NCBI GenBank assembly: GCA_900757615.1
Contig: CAAEON010000047.1
Span: 8,063 to 72,062, forward strand
DNA length: 64,000 nucleotides
Source of the DNA: an uncultured Collinsella sp.
Lineage (GTDB): Bacteria > Actinomycetota > Coriobacteriia > Coriobacteriales > Coriobacteriaceae
Direction of reading: 5' to 3'
Part shown: positions 48,738 through 58,157 of the stretch, piece by piece
Numbering within the stretch: position 1 is the first letter of the stretch
Layout of the letters: the number at the start of each line of letters is the position of its first letter
Translations under genes and position numbers: made by a program
Notes under the pieces: generated by a model
What the model saw: the letters and a program-made list of their open reading frames with translations, nothing else
Database searches by the model: none
Told to the model about the DNA's origin: nothing

Positions 48738-49841
48738 TTGTCTACTAACGCCTCTGGCAGCCCTGTTCTGTCGCTGCTTATTCCCATTTACAATGTTCAG
48801 CGCTACCTGCGCGAGTGCCTCGATTCCGCCCTGGCGCAGACGCTCAAGGATATTGAGATCATCTGCATTAACGACGGGTCGACCGACAACTCGCCGGCGA
48901 TTATTCGCGAGTATATGGAGCGCGATAGGCGCGTCAAGATGATCGACAAGGCCAACAGCGGCTACGGCGACTCGATGAACCACGGTCTGGAGATGGCGCG
49001 TGGCAAGTACGTGGGCATCTTGGAGTCCGATGACTTTATGGCGCCTGACGCACTCGAAAAGCTTGTCTCGGCCGCCGATAGCAATAATGCCGACTTTGCT
49101 AAGGCGAACTTTGATTTCTACTGGTCTAAGCCCGAGGAACGCCGTTCACTGCACGAGATGTTTAAGGCCAAGGACTGCGGCAATCCGGTGCACCCGAGCG
49201 ATACGACACAGTTCTTTAAGCAAAAGCCGTCGATTTGGTCGGCCGTGTACCGTCGCGATTTTCTTGAGCGCAACGGCATTACGTTTCTGCCGACTCCGGG
49301 GGCATCCTTTCAGGACACGTCATTCGCCTTTAAGGTGATCGCGTGTGCCGATAAAGCTGTTTACCTGCACGATGCCGTGTTGTCGTATCGTCAGGACAAC
49401 GAGAATTCCTCGGTCAATTCTTCGGCTAAGGTCTTTTGCGTCAATACCGAGTATGCCGAGATTGAGCGTTGGATTCGAGAGGATTATGCCCGCGACCACG
49501 CAAGCGGCGATGTCGCGCGCATGCTCAAGTTCAATCAGCTCATTAAGTACGATTCGTATATGTGGAACTACGTGCGCCTGGCGCCTAAGTTCTATAAGGA
49601 GTTCCTGGTGCAGATGGCCAAGGAATTTCAGGCGGCCTTGGACGCGGGGGAGTTTTCGCTTGACGACCTCAAGCCGTGGAAGCGCGCGAATCTCGCTGCC
49701 ATCCTCAAAGATCCTGAGGGCTGGGTTGACGAGCATCCGAGTTTTGCGACGGATGGTGCCTTGGGGCGTGCTAAGTATTACGCCTCGGTTGGAGGCCCAG
49801 GCGTGGTTGCTGCCTTCCTCATCGAATCGCTGAGGGGGTAG
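48738..49841 (+). CDS. Glycosyltransferase family 2 (paralogue A)
   Basis: This 367 aa protein starts with TTG behind TAAGGAG. The GT-A fold is seen in LSLLIPIYNVQRYLRECLDS, IEIICINDGSTDNS near residue 38 and the metal-binding VGILESDDFM near 95. The C-terminal 150 residues are helical and typical of EpsH/CapG-like enzymes. It transfers one sugar in surface polysaccharide synthesis; donor and acceptor are unknown. It is closely related to the gene at 50963, with long identical runs over the first 100 residues. Confidence 0.88.
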   Translation: MSTNASGSPVLSLLIPIYNVQRYLRECLDSALAQTLKDIEIICINDGSTDNSPAIIREYMERDRRVKMIDKANSGYGDSMNHGLEMARGKYVGILESDDFMAPDALEKLVSAADSNNADFAKANFDFYWSKPEERRSLHEMFKAKDCGNPVHPSDTTQFFKQKPSIWSAVYRRDFLERNGITFLPTPGASFQDTSFAFKVIACADKAVYLHDAVLSYRQDNENSSVNSSAKVFCVNTEYAEIERWIREDYARDHASGDVARMLKFNQLIKYDSYMWNYVRLAPKFYKEFLVQMAKEFQAALDAGEFSLDDLKPWKRANLAAILKDPEGWVDEHPSFATDGALGRAKYYASVGGPGVVAAFLIESLRG

Positions 49842-49847
49842 GTCGGC

Positions 49848-50888
49848 ATGGGAGATGCCTCGTGTCCTAAAGCTACCATTGTCGTCCCCGTTTACAACTC
49901 TGCGCGCTCCATTCAGCGATGCGTCGATTCGCTGTTGGCCCAGTCCGAGCGCTCGATTCAGGTTGTCTGCGTCAACGACGGTTCGACTGATGATTCGTTG
50001 AACGCGTTGCGCCAGATCGCGCAGGCCGACAATCGCGTACTGGTGATTGACCAGGAAAATGCGGGTGTCTCGTGTGCTCGAAATGCCGGTATCGATGTCG
50101 CCGAGGGCGAGACCGTCTTTTTTGTGGACGCCGACGATTACATCGATGCCCAGACGGTCGAGCGCGTGCTGCATGCCATGGAGTCTGCGGATGCCGAGGC
50201 CGCCGTTTTTGGCGGCGTCTGTGAACCTGCCGATGCTGCTCCCAAACGCGTCCAGCAACTCATGAGCCCCAAAGCTGGTACCTTCGGCGCCCGCGATCCT
50301 CAACTGCTGTTCCATTCGAATGCGCAGCCCTATGCCTGCCGTGCGGCTTTTTCGCGCGAGCTGCTCAATCGCGAAGGCGTTCGCTTCGCCCCCGGTTTGG
50401 CTTTGGGCGAGGACGTCGTCTTCCAATTTGCGGCTTATGCGCTTGCCCGCAAGACCGTCGTCATGCCGGACAAGTTCTACCACTACGTGATGGAGAGCGA
50501 ATCGGCGACGCACGAGTTCAACAGTGCCGAGGCTCGCGCCAAAAAGCTTGACGCCCACATGAGGATGCTCGAGGAGGTCTTGGAGGACTGGGCGGCCTAC
50601 GGTCTTTTGGACCTGTGTCCCAGCGAGCTGATCACCTGGTTCTTGGACCTTATCGTGTTTGATTTGGCGCGCTTGGATTCCGATGACTTCCATCGCGTGG
50701 CGGCTCGCGTCAACATGGACCTCGCGACGTTTTTGGGAACGGAGTGGGCGGATATGCCTGCTAAGGGCGCCATTCGCCGTGTTGCCCACAAGCTCGTTGC
50801 AGCGACCGCGGGCGTTTCGATGGCAGACGCAACGCTGTTCTATCTTTCGACTCGCGGTCTCAAAGCCTGCCTGGAGCGCTTTCTCTAA
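49848..50888 (+). CDS. Glycosyltransferase family 2
   Basis: This 346 aa protein has ATIVVPVYNSARSIQRCVDS, VVCVNDGSTDDS near residue 38, and TVFFVDADDYIDAQT near 88. The catalytic-loop region LALGEDVVFQFAAY is near 185. It begins 7 bp after the previous gene, so they are co-transcribed. It belongs to the general EpsJ/WfgS-like group that builds wall or capsular glycans. The weak GTAGGTCGG ribosome binding site suggests coupling to upstream translation. Confidence 0.88.
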   Translation: MGDASCPKATIVVPVYNSARSIQRCVDSLLAQSERSIQVVCVNDGSTDDSLNALRQIAQADNRVLVIDQENAGVSCARNAGIDVAEGETVFFVDADDYIDAQTVERVLHAMESADAEAAVFGGVCEPADAAPKRVQQLMSPKAGTFGARDPQLLFHSNAQPYACRAAFSRELLNREGVRFAPGLALGEDVVFQFAAYALARKTVVMPDKFYHYVMESESATHEFNSAEARAKKLDAHMRMLEEVLEDWAAYGLLDLCPSELITWFLDLIVFDLARLDSDDFHRVAARVNMDLATFLGTEWADMPAKGAIRRVAHKLVAATAGVSMADATLFYLSTRGLKACLERFL

Positions 50889-50962
50889 TTCTAAGCGCTG
50901 CCGCTCGCCGCAACTCGACTGCTAAAATAACCCTGTTATACGCTATTCAACAGGAGGTTCTC

Positions 50963-52081
50963 TTGCAGAACTCTGATACCCCTAAAGTTTCGCTGCTCGT
51001 CCCCATTTGCAATGTCGAACGCTACCTGCGCGAGTGCCTCGATTCCGCCGTGGCGCAGACGCTCAAGGACATCGAGATCATCTGCATCAACGACGGCTCC
51101 ACCGATAGCTCGCCGGATATCATCCGCGAGTACATGGAGCGCGACCCCCGTGTAAAGATGATCGATAAAGCCAACAGCGGCTACGGTGACTCGATGAACC
51201 GCGGCCTGGAGATGGCACGCGGTGAGTACGTGGGCATCCTTGAGTCCGACGACTTTATGTTTGAGGATTCGCTCCAAAAGCTGGTCGTCAAGGCCGATGC
51301 TGAACATGCCGATGTGGTAAAGGGCGACTTTTACCTGTATTGGTCCACGCCCAGCGAGCGCCGTGAGCTGTTTGGGATTATCGACGAGCACATGACGGGC
51401 GCCGTGTATCGCCCCGTCGATCGCCCGGGCATCTTCTACCGCAAACCTTCCATTTGGTCGGCTATCTATCGGCGCGAGTTCCTCAACGACAATCAGATTC
51501 GGTTCCTTCCCACGCCGGGTGCCTCGTATCAGGATGCGGGCTTTAACTTTAAGGTTTGGGCTTGCGCCGAGCGCGCCGCGTTTATTGCGGACTCCATTTT
51601 GTGCTATCGCCAGGATAACGAGAAGAGCTCTGTTAATTCGCCCAACAAGGTGTTTTGCGTGTGCGACGAATATGCCGAGATGCAACGTTTTTTGGACGAG
51701 CGTCCCGAGCTCAAGGCTCAGCTCCAGGGCATTTTAATGCGCATGAAGGTCGATACGTACCGTTGGAATGACGAACGCCTGGTCGATGAGCTGCGCGAGC
51801 AGTTTTGGGAGAAGGCTTCACCCGAGCTCAAGGCCGATTGGGATGCCGGTCGCTTTGACCTGTCGCTGTTCGATCCACGCGGCGAGACCGATTTGCGCCT
51901 GATGGTCAAGTCGCCCCGCGCCTATATCGATTCGCGCTTTGACTTTAAGAAGCCGGGCAAGCTCAATACGTTTAAGCATTACTATAAGATTGGCGGCCTG
52001 CCGCTGGTTTGGCGCGTGCTGACGTATCAGCGCACCCACGGCGACAACCCGCACCCCGATGACGTGCCGGCCGCACAGTAG
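50963..52081 (+). CDS. Glycosyltransferase family 2 (paralogue B)
   Basis: This 372 aa protein starts with TTG after CAGGAGG. Its first 100 residues are nearly the same as those of the gene at 48738 (LKDIEIICINDGSTD, VKMIDKANSGYGDSMNRG, VGILESDDFM). Similarity falls in the middle and returns at SIWSAIYRREFL and FLPTPGASYQD. The C-terminal ~100 residues differ. This is a duplicate that has changed its acceptor half. It transfers a sugar in the same glycan pathway. Confidence 0.88.
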   Translation: MQNSDTPKVSLLVPICNVERYLRECLDSAVAQTLKDIEIICINDGSTDSSPDIIREYMERDPRVKMIDKANSGYGDSMNRGLEMARGEYVGILESDDFMFEDSLQKLVVKADAEHADVVKGDFYLYWSTPSERRELFGIIDEHMTGAVYRPVDRPGIFYRKPSIWSAIYRREFLNDNQIRFLPTPGASYQDAGFNFKVWACAERAAFIADSILCYRQDNEKSSVNSPNKVFCVCDEYAEMQRFLDERPELKAQLQGILMRMKVDTYRWNDERLVDELREQFWEKASPELKADWDAGRFDLSLFDPRGETDLRLMVKSPRAYIDSRFDFKKPGKLNTFKHYYKIGGLPLVWRVLTYQRTHGDNPHPDDVPAAQ

Positions 52082-52093
52082 GAGCGCGTGACT

Positions 52094-53161
52094 ATGGTTA
52101 CCCCTAAGATTTCCGTTGTCGTTCCCATCTATAACGTGGAGGAGTGCCTGGCCTGGTGCCTGGACTCCCTGCTTGCGCAGGACATGCCCGATTGGGAAGG
52201 CGTGCTGGTCAACGATGGCTCGCCGGACGGCTCGCGCGATATTGCGGCTGCCTATTGCGAAAAGGACGCACGCTTTACGCTGGTCGATAAGGAGAACGGC
52301 GGCCTGTCGAGCGCGCGAAATGCGGGTATTGCTGCGTCCACGGCGCCTATTGTCGCGTTTTTGGATTCTGACGATCGGTTTACGCCCGATGCGTGCCGCG
52401 TGATCGTCGATGCCTTTGAGCGCGAGGACTGCGACGTTTTGACCTTTGGCGCGAATCCGTATCCGCTGGAAGCAGGGTATCCCTGGCTTAACTATGTGCT
52501 GAGCCCGCGCGATGTGTCGTTTGAAGGCTATAGCTCTGACCTGCTGTTTAAAGAGGCATCTCGTCCCTTTGCATGGCGCACCGCCTGTAAGCGTGAGTTT
52601 TTGCTGGGCAACGGGATCGTGTTCGATGAAACCGTTAAGTATGGCGAAGATCAGGTCTTCGATTTTTCCGTGTACGGTCGTTCGCGCAAGACCGCGCTTA
52701 TCTCGAACAAGCTGTATGACTACCGTGTCGCGCGCAAAGGCTCGCTTATGGACACCATGCGCTATGACGACGAGACGCGACTGCTGGAGCACGTGAAGAT
52801 TTACTCCGCGGTGCTGGCTGACTGGCAGCGCGACGGTCTCGATGTACAGCATGCCGATGACCTGGCCTACTTCCTGTGCGATCTGGTGCTGTACGATGCG
52901 CTCAGGCTGTTGAGTACGGATTGCGGTAAGGTGTTTGCTGCCGTTGCCACGGCGCTTGCCGGTTCTGCCGCGGGCAGCGATGCTGCGCTCGCACAATGCG
53001 CTCCTTCTGTTGCTGCTATGGTGCGTGCGGCGCTTACCAGCAAGGCCCCCAATGCCCGTGAGTGCAAAAAGCTCATGTTCGATTACGACGTCTTGAGGTT
53101 TGGGCGCCTGGGTGCCTGCAAACGCATGGCAGCGAACGCTCTGGGAAAGCGAGAAGTGTAG
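52094..53161 (+). CDS. Glycosyltransferase family 2
   Basis: This 355 aa protein has ISVVVPIYNVEECLAWCLDS, GVLVNDGSPDGS near residue 38, and PIVAFLDSDDRFTPDA near 85. ETVKYGEDQVFDFSVYGRS near residue 178 is the acceptor-side motif. An in-frame GTG at 52088 is possible, but AGGAG is better placed for the ATG at 52094. It follows the previous gene by 12 bp and abuts the next one, so it sits inside one operon. Confidence 0.88.
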   Translation: MVTPKISVVVPIYNVEECLAWCLDSLLAQDMPDWEGVLVNDGSPDGSRDIAAAYCEKDARFTLVDKENGGLSSARNAGIAASTAPIVAFLDSDDRFTPDACRVIVDAFEREDCDVLTFGANPYPLEAGYPWLNYVLSPRDVSFEGYSSDLLFKEASRPFAWRTACKREFLLGNGIVFDETVKYGEDQVFDFSVYGRSRKTALISNKLYDYRVARKGSLMDTMRYDDETRLLEHVKIYSAVLADWQRDGLDVQHADDLAYFLCDLVLYDALRLLSTDCGKVFAAVATALAGSAAGSDAALAQCAPSVAAMVRAALTSKAPNARECKKLMFDYDVLRFGRLGACKRMAANALGKREV

Positions 53162-55648
53162 ATGAGTATCAAGCGTTTGGCGCTTTGCCGCAGTCAGGGC
53201 CGTCTGTTTGTGCTGCTTCGTTTTGCCGGTCAGGATCTCGCCGCGCTTATCGAGCGGGAGGGTTCTCAAGCGTTTGCCCATGCGACGACGAGCGGTTCTT
53301 GTGTGCCGTCGCTGGTGCTCCCAGTCGATCATGGCCGTGTGCTGGCGCTTTGCCCTTCCGTTTCCGATTACGAACACGAGCTCGCCGTCTTGGTGCTTCC
53401 GTTTTTGGATGGCTCGTCGATGGATGTCGTTTTTGCATCCGGTGGCCAAAGGTTGGGCTCCATTCGCCTCGATAGTCGCGTGACCAAGCTGGAATCCAAG
53501 GTTAACTACAAAGCAAAGCCTGCACTGTGCGCGCTTGTCCGCGATGCTCAGCGTGGCGAACACTGCGGTTTCTACGAGATCGATGCCATTCGCTATTTGC
53601 CGGTAGACGCCGGCGCGGTGTGGCGTTATGAGGTTACCTGGGCGGGAGACCCCCAGTGCGCACCTGAGCTCCAGATCTTCGATACGCATATGAATGCCAT
53701 CAATGCCACCGTGCATGTGTTTGAGTCGCAGACCGATGTGCCACAGCGCAACGGATGCCGCGTCAATAAAACGTACCTGAGCGTAGAGATGCCTCAGGAT
53801 ATACGAGATTTTGTCGCGATTGTGAGCGATCCCACAGAGCGGATCCAGAGTGGTTTTTGCGCTATGGATGGCCGCCTGTACAACGGCATGGTCGACGACA
53901 GCTGGAACCGCATGAAGGACGCGCGTGCAGACGACGCAGCTTATCGACGTTGGTTTGAGCAGCATCGCGCAAAGTCGGGCGATTTGGCGTGCCAGCGTGT
54001 CGCTTCGGTGGCCTTTGCCTATAGGCCGCTCGTGAGCATTGTGGTGCCGTGCTACAAAATCGATCGGGTCTACCTGCGCGAGCTGCTGGACTCGGTGCTA
54101 GCCCAGAGCTATGACAACTGGGAATTGCTGCTGATGGATGCTTCGCCCGAATGGGACGCGGTGTCTAATCTTGCGGCCGACGCCAATGACGAGCGCGTTC
54201 GCCGCATCGAGTTGCCCGGCAACGGCGGCATTGTGGTCAACACCAACGCTGGTATTGAGCAAGCGACGGGCGACTACATCGCGTTCTTGGACCATGACGA
54301 CATTCTGGAACCGGACGCGTTATTCCACTATGTTGCCGCGCTGAACAAGGCTGCCGAGGGCGAGCGTCCCCAGGTCCTGTTCTGCGACGAGGACATGTTC
54401 CAGAAAACGGGGGAGTGGGGCCAGCCGGTCTTTAAGACGCGGCTCAACGTCGACCTGCTCTATAGCCATAACTGTGTGACGCATTTCCTGATGGTGGAGA
54501 AGGCGCTCATCGATCGTATTGGCATGTCGCCAGAAGACGTCGCGGGCGCTCAGGATTACGACCTGACGCTTCGCTGCCTTGCAGCCGGCGCGCGCTTTGA
54601 GCACGTTGCACATGTGCTGTATCACTGGCGCGTGCATCCCGGTTCAACTGCCGATGGCTCTGCCGATAGCAAGCCGTATGCTATTGAAGCCGGGCGCCTT
54701 GCTCTTCAGCGCCACTTTGACTCGCTGGGCGTTCACGGAACGGTCGTGGAGACCGAGGCACCGTTTGTCTACCGCATGCGCTATGCGCTGCCAGAGCCTG
54801 CGCCGCTGGTGAGCATTGTGATTCCGACCAAGGATCACATTGAGACGCTCGACGCCTGTGTGATGTCGATCGCCCAGAAAGCCACGTATGCCAATTACGA
54901 GATCGTCTTGGTGGAGAACAACAGCGAAGCCCCGGAGACGTTTGCATATTACGAAACCCTGCCGGAACGCGTGGCTGCTGCATCCGAAGGCAAGGGCATC
55001 GCGCGCGTTGTGTACTGGCCGGGTGAGTTCAATTACTCCCAGATCATCAACTTTGGTGTGGAGCATGCCAAGGGCGACTACCTGCTGCTGCTGAACAACG
55101 ATACCGAGGTCATAAGCCCCGATTTTATCGAAGAAATGATGGGGTATCTGCAGCGTCCCGATGCGGGCGTGGTGGGCGCCAAGCTCTACTTTGCCGATCA
55201 TCTGGTGCAGCACGCCGGCATTGTGGTTGGCGTGCGTGGCGCACTTGCCCATGCCAACCAGGACTTCTCGGCAAAGCGCGAGGGCTATCTTGCCCGCGCT
55301 GTGCGCCCGGGCAACTTTAGTGCCGTGACGGGCGCCTGTCAGATGGTGCGACGCGACGTATTTGAGCAGGTCGGAGGCTATAACGAGGAATTCGCCGTCG
55401 GTTTTAACGACGCTGACTTTTGCCTTCGCGTGTGGGAGGCGGGCTACCGCACCATCTTTACGCCCTATGCCGAGCTGTACCACTACGAGTTCACCTCGCG
55501 CGGCAGGGAAGAGGCCAACGAGGAAAAGCTGCGCCGCTGGAAGCGCGAGCAAGCGCTGTTCATGCAGCGCTGGCCGGAGTTCTTCTTAACGGGTGATCCG
55601 TGGTTGGGGCCGAACTTATCCGCTGAGAGCGAGTTTTTCTCGCTTTAG
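53162..55648 (+). CDS. Two-domain glycosyltransferase (tandem GT2)
   Basis: This 828 aa protein starts immediately after the preceding stop. Residues 1-280 are a beta-rich domain with no family I recognise. The first GT2 domain (about 285-545) has LVSIVVPCYKIDRVYLRELL, DYIAFLDHDDILEPDA and AGAQDYDLTLRCLAAG. The second (about 550-790) has LVSIVIPTKDHIETLDACVMS, YLLLLNNDTEVISPDF and GFNDADFCLRVWEAG. Proteins of this build polymerise or decorate rhamnan-type and other surface glycans. The last 174 bp, including the stop, recur as a fragment at 58277-58450. Confidence 0.88.
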   Translation: MSIKRLALCRSQGRLFVLLRFAGQDLAALIEREGSQAFAHATTSGSCVPSLVLPVDHGRVLALCPSVSDYEHELAVLVLPFLDGSSMDVVFASGGQRLGSIRLDSRVTKLESKVNYKAKPALCALVRDAQRGEHCGFYEIDAIRYLPVDAGAVWRYEVTWAGDPQCAPELQIFDTHMNAINATVHVFESQTDVPQRNGCRVNKTYLSVEMPQDIRDFVAIVSDPTERIQSGFCAMDGRLYNGMVDDSWNRMKDARADDAAYRRWFEQHRAKSGDLACQRVASVAFAYRPLVSIVVPCYKIDRVYLRELLDSVLAQSYDNWELLLMDASPEWDAVSNLAADANDERVRRIELPGNGGIVVNTNAGIEQATGDYIAFLDHDDILEPDALFHYVAALNKAAEGERPQVLFCDEDMFQKTGEWGQPVFKTRLNVDLLYSHNCVTHFLMVEKALIDRIGMSPEDVAGAQDYDLTLRCLAAGARFEHVAHVLYHWRVHPGSTADGSADSKPYAIEAGRLALQRHFDSLGVHGTVVETEAPFVYRMRYALPEPAPLVSIVIPTKDHIETLDACVMSIAQKATYANYEIVLVENNSEAPETFAYYETLPERVAAASEGKGIARVVYWPGEFNYSQIINFGVEHAKGDYLLLLNNDTEVISPDFIEEMMGYLQRPDAGVVGAKLYFADHLVQHAGIVVGVRGALAHANQDFSAKREGYLARAVRPGNFSAVTGACQMVRRDVFEQVGGYNEEFAVGFNDADFCLRVWEAGYRTIFTPYAELYHYEFTSRGREEANEEKLRRWKREQALFMQRWPEFFLTGDPWLGPNLSAESEFFSL

Positions 55649-55663
55649 ACAATGGTTTAACTG

Positions 55664-56089
55664 CTGTCGAGAACCGCTAAGACCACTAAGGGCTATGCCT
55701 ATCTGGTGCAAATGGTCGGTTACTCCATTTGGCAGCGCGCCAACTTGCATCGTGCCAAAAGTGCCATTGTGAGCGAACACGATGTCACCGAAGGCATTGC
55801 GCTGGCAGAGGCTCGTTTTCACGATGTTGTTCACGAGCCCGCGATTTCTGGACTGGGACTTAACGATATCAAATACCTTTTGGCGATGTGCGAGGATAAA
55901 CAACAGTCCAAATCAGCCGAGATTGCTAAGCGCATGGGTAAAAAGACCAATGAGATCAGCTCTATTAGGGCCAAATTGCTACAAAGAGAGGTTATTCAGG
56001 CACCACAGAGGGGCTACGTGCAGTTTGCCGTGCCGGACCTAGATATCTATCTGCGAGAGAATGCTGCGGAGATTCTCGAGCGGTTCTAA
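55664..56089 (+). pseudogene. 3' fragment of the AAA ATPase gene at 58662
   Basis: From 55664 on this DNA matches 59340-59765 with few differences and equal length, ending at the same ILERF stop. It encodes GYAYLVQMVGYSIWQRANLH through RGYVQFAVPDLDIYLREN. The first two thirds of the gene, with the P-loop, are missing, and an in-frame TAA lies just upstream at about 55658. It begins only 15 bp after the stop of the 828 aa glycosyltransferase gene. It cannot make a working ATPase; expression of the winged-helix part alone from 55706 is unlikely. Confidence 0.85.
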
Positions 56090-56144
56090 ATCGAGGCATG
56101 AATAGCCGCCGGTTAACTGCCTTTGTCGACTTGGCTCGCGTCCC

Positions 56145-56187
56145 CCCCCCAATCTAGTAGACTTTAAACCGTTGCTAGATTAGGGGG
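56145..56187 (+). promoter_or_regulatory. Hairpin leader, copy 1
   Basis: CCCCC with AATCTAG pairs with CTAGATT and GGGGG (one mismatch between) around 17 nt containing ACTTTAAACCGTTG. ATTTT follows and an ATG comes at 56194. The GGGGG arm would also be the ribosome binding site, so the hairpin could hide it. The same leader occurs at 63915-63957, again directly before an ATG. Confidence 0.65.
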
Positions 56188-56193
56188 ATTTTC

Positions 56194-56220
56194 AATGAAA
56201 CGCTCCATGAAACTGGTTTC
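56194..56220 (+). pseudogene. Truncated start of a signal-peptide-type gene
   Basis: The first codons read MKRSMKLVS, parallel to MRRSTKRISGA at the second leader copy (63966). After about nine codons the sequence changes to IS21 istB DNA, so the gene was cut by insertion or recombination. The product is unknown; the basic start suggests a secreted protein. Confidence 0.5.
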
Positions 56221-56990
56221 TGCGAGGACCTCGTGCTGGTGGGGGACGTCAGCACCGGCAAGACGCACATGGCCTCGGCGCTGTGCATGCTGGCGTGCGA
56301 GCGGAGGATGGAGGCCCGCTTCTTCACCGCGTCATCGCTCGTCATGCGGCTGCGGCGCGCCCGCGACGAGGGGCGCCTTGACCGTGAGGCCGCGCTCATC
56401 GGCTGCGCTAGGCTGCTCGTCATCGACGAGCTCGGCTTCCTGCCGCTGGATCTCGACGGCGCGCGCGCTCTTCTAGGTGTTCGCCGACGCCTACGAGCGG
56501 CAGTCGGTGGTCATCACCACGAACCTGGAGTTCAGCCGGTGGGGCGCGGTGTTCGGCGACGACCAGATGGCGGCGGCCGTGCGCATCGCCAGGGCCACGG
56601 CCATGTGGGTCTTGCCCCTGCCGGTCTTGCCGAAGAACACGAGGTCCTCGCGGGGGCCGACGAAGCCCAGCGAAAGCATGTCGTCGCGGCCCCAGCCCTC
56701 GGAGAACCGCACGTGCGACCAGTCGAACCCCTCGGCCGACTTGTGCACGGGGAGCCTCGCCTGCCTGAGCAGCCGTGCCCTCTTGGTCGCGCCCCTGTGC
56801 GCGAGCTCGGCCTCGAGCATGGCCCTGCAGCCCGCCACCTGCGTCCTCTATCTTGTCCACGTCGATCATTCCCTCCTGCCTTTGCTCGTTGCCGATACGA
56901 CGCACCGACAACGTTAAGGCATGCGGTCTGGTCGGCGTGGCCGTGCTCAAAACCGAAAAACTATCGTGCTCAATTCTGAAAATCGGATGT
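56221..56990. mobile_element. IS21-family remnants: two istB fragments joined head to head
   Basis: On the plus strand 56233-56570 encodes istB ATPase sequence: VGDVSTGKTHMASALCML, then RLLVIDELGFLPLDLDG. It is then frame-shifted with a stop near 56475, after which FADAYERQSVVITTNLEFSRWG continues. From about 56575 the strand of the homology flips. The minus strand from 56869 encodes the istB start (MIDVDKIEDA), a frameshift, then ARLPVHKSAEGFDWSHVRF and FFGKTGRGKTHMAVALAM. Neither half is functional. The right side, near 56940-56990, has GTGCTCAA repeats like IS21 ends. Confidence 0.75.
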
Positions 56991-57065
56991 GATCAAACCC
57001 GCAATCACGACGTTAACAAACACAAATAGGCCGGCGCCAACGACAGGCTCGCCCCGTCGAGGCGG

Positions 57066-57095
57066 GCTGGGATATAATTTCCTAGAAGGAGGCCA
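57066..57095 (+). promoter_or_regulatory. -10 element and ribosome binding site of the Abi gene
   Basis: GGGATATAATTTCC gives a perfect TATAAT. Immediately upstream is a GC hairpin GGCTCGCCCC/GGCGGGCT in place of a -35. AGAAGGAGG lies downstream. The leader would be about 25 nt long. Confidence 0.55.
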
Positions 57096-57106
57096 AGGGA
57101 GGTTCG

Positions 57107-58108
57107 ATGAAGAAGGGCATGAGCATCAATTCCCTCATGAAGCACATGAGGACGAATCACGGTATGGAGGATTTGCGGGGGAGCGACAGAAAGATACTGC
57201 TGAGAAACATGGGCTATTTCCATGGCTATAAAGGCTTCCGGTTTGTCCGAAAGCCCAAAAATGCGCTCCCCCTCCCTTCGTTCGATGCACTCATGGACAT
57301 ATACGGGTTCGATTCCGCCATCAAGGCTGCAATCTACCCGGAGATAATGTTCATCGAAACGGCGGTTAAAAACATAGTCTTGGCCAGAATACTTGAGAAC
57401 ATAGAGGACCCCGGGCTGGCGACCTTCTTAAAGCGCGGCCTCCGGACATGCAGGGATGTCAACGGAAGGGTCGTGAACGGGCAGATGGGGGAAAAGCTCA
57501 AGCTCAAGAGCCAGCTTCAGAACATCGTGAGACGGAGTTACAAAAACGATCTCGTGAAGCATTATGTCGATCGCGACGATGACGCGCCCGTTTGGAGCAT
57601 TTTCGAGGTGATGACCCTCGGCGATCTCACAAGCGTATGCAGAAGCCTTCCCGATGAAATCCTCGCCGATATCGCAAGCGACCTAGGTCTCTTACATGCG
57701 AACCCCGGCATCGTCATCAACATCGTCGAGACGATTCGTCCCTTAAGGAACGCGGTCGCCCATAACGGGGCGGTATTTGATTCGAGGTTCAGCCAATCGG
57801 TTAAGTATCCCAAGACCGACAGAAACCTGGCCGCGGTTGGCGAGCTTCTCGATGAGGATCTTTCTATCGGGTACAGGTTGAATTTCAATTCCATAATCGA
57901 CTACATCGTTCTCCTGGCCTACCTATTGACCTTGCTAACGCATCAGAAGAAGCGTTCCAGAGATTTTCTTCGGAAATGCCTGCGGGAGCTCGAGAAGCTC
58001 GAGAGCGCTGTCGGGGTTGATACGTACATGATGATCGTCGGAAGCGGTGACCGGCAGAAATACGGATTTATTGAGGGGTTCATCGATGGCTACGGGCGCA
58101 AGCGGTGA
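57107..58108 (+). CDS. Abi family abortive-infection protein (AbiD/AbiF type, HEPN)
   Basis: This 333 aa protein has the Abi_2 pattern: ILLRNMGYFHGYKGFRFV near residue 30, MFIETAVKNIVLARIL near 83, and the HEPN ribonuclease motif R-N-x3-H in IRPLRNAVAHNGAVFDSRF near 215. Family members protect against phage by cleaving RNA and stopping growth of infected cells. The codon choice and lower GC differ from the core genome, and IS debris flanks it, so it came by transfer. AGGGAGG precedes the ATG. No protein antitoxin is visible beside it. Confidence 0.82.
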   Translation: MKKGMSINSLMKHMRTNHGMEDLRGSDRKILLRNMGYFHGYKGFRFVRKPKNALPLPSFDALMDIYGFDSAIKAAIYPEIMFIETAVKNIVLARILENIEDPGLATFLKRGLRTCRDVNGRVVNGQMGEKLKLKSQLQNIVRRSYKNDLVKHYVDRDDDAPVWSIFEVMTLGDLTSVCRSLPDEILADIASDLGLLHANPGIVINIVETIRPLRNAVAHNGAVFDSRFSQSVKYPKTDRNLAAVGELLDEDLSIGYRLNFNSIIDYIVLLAYLLTLLTHQKKRSRDFLRKCLRELEKLESAVGVDTYMMIVGSGDRQKYGFIEGFIDGYGRKR

Positions 58109-58157
58109 CGTTCCTTCCGTGTGCTAATATGTGCAGAGAGAAACGGCGAAACGCCGT

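Noticed and set aside
51818..53965. 715-codon minus-strand frame
   Set aside because: It crosses three glycosyltransferase genes in antisense and shows no domain.
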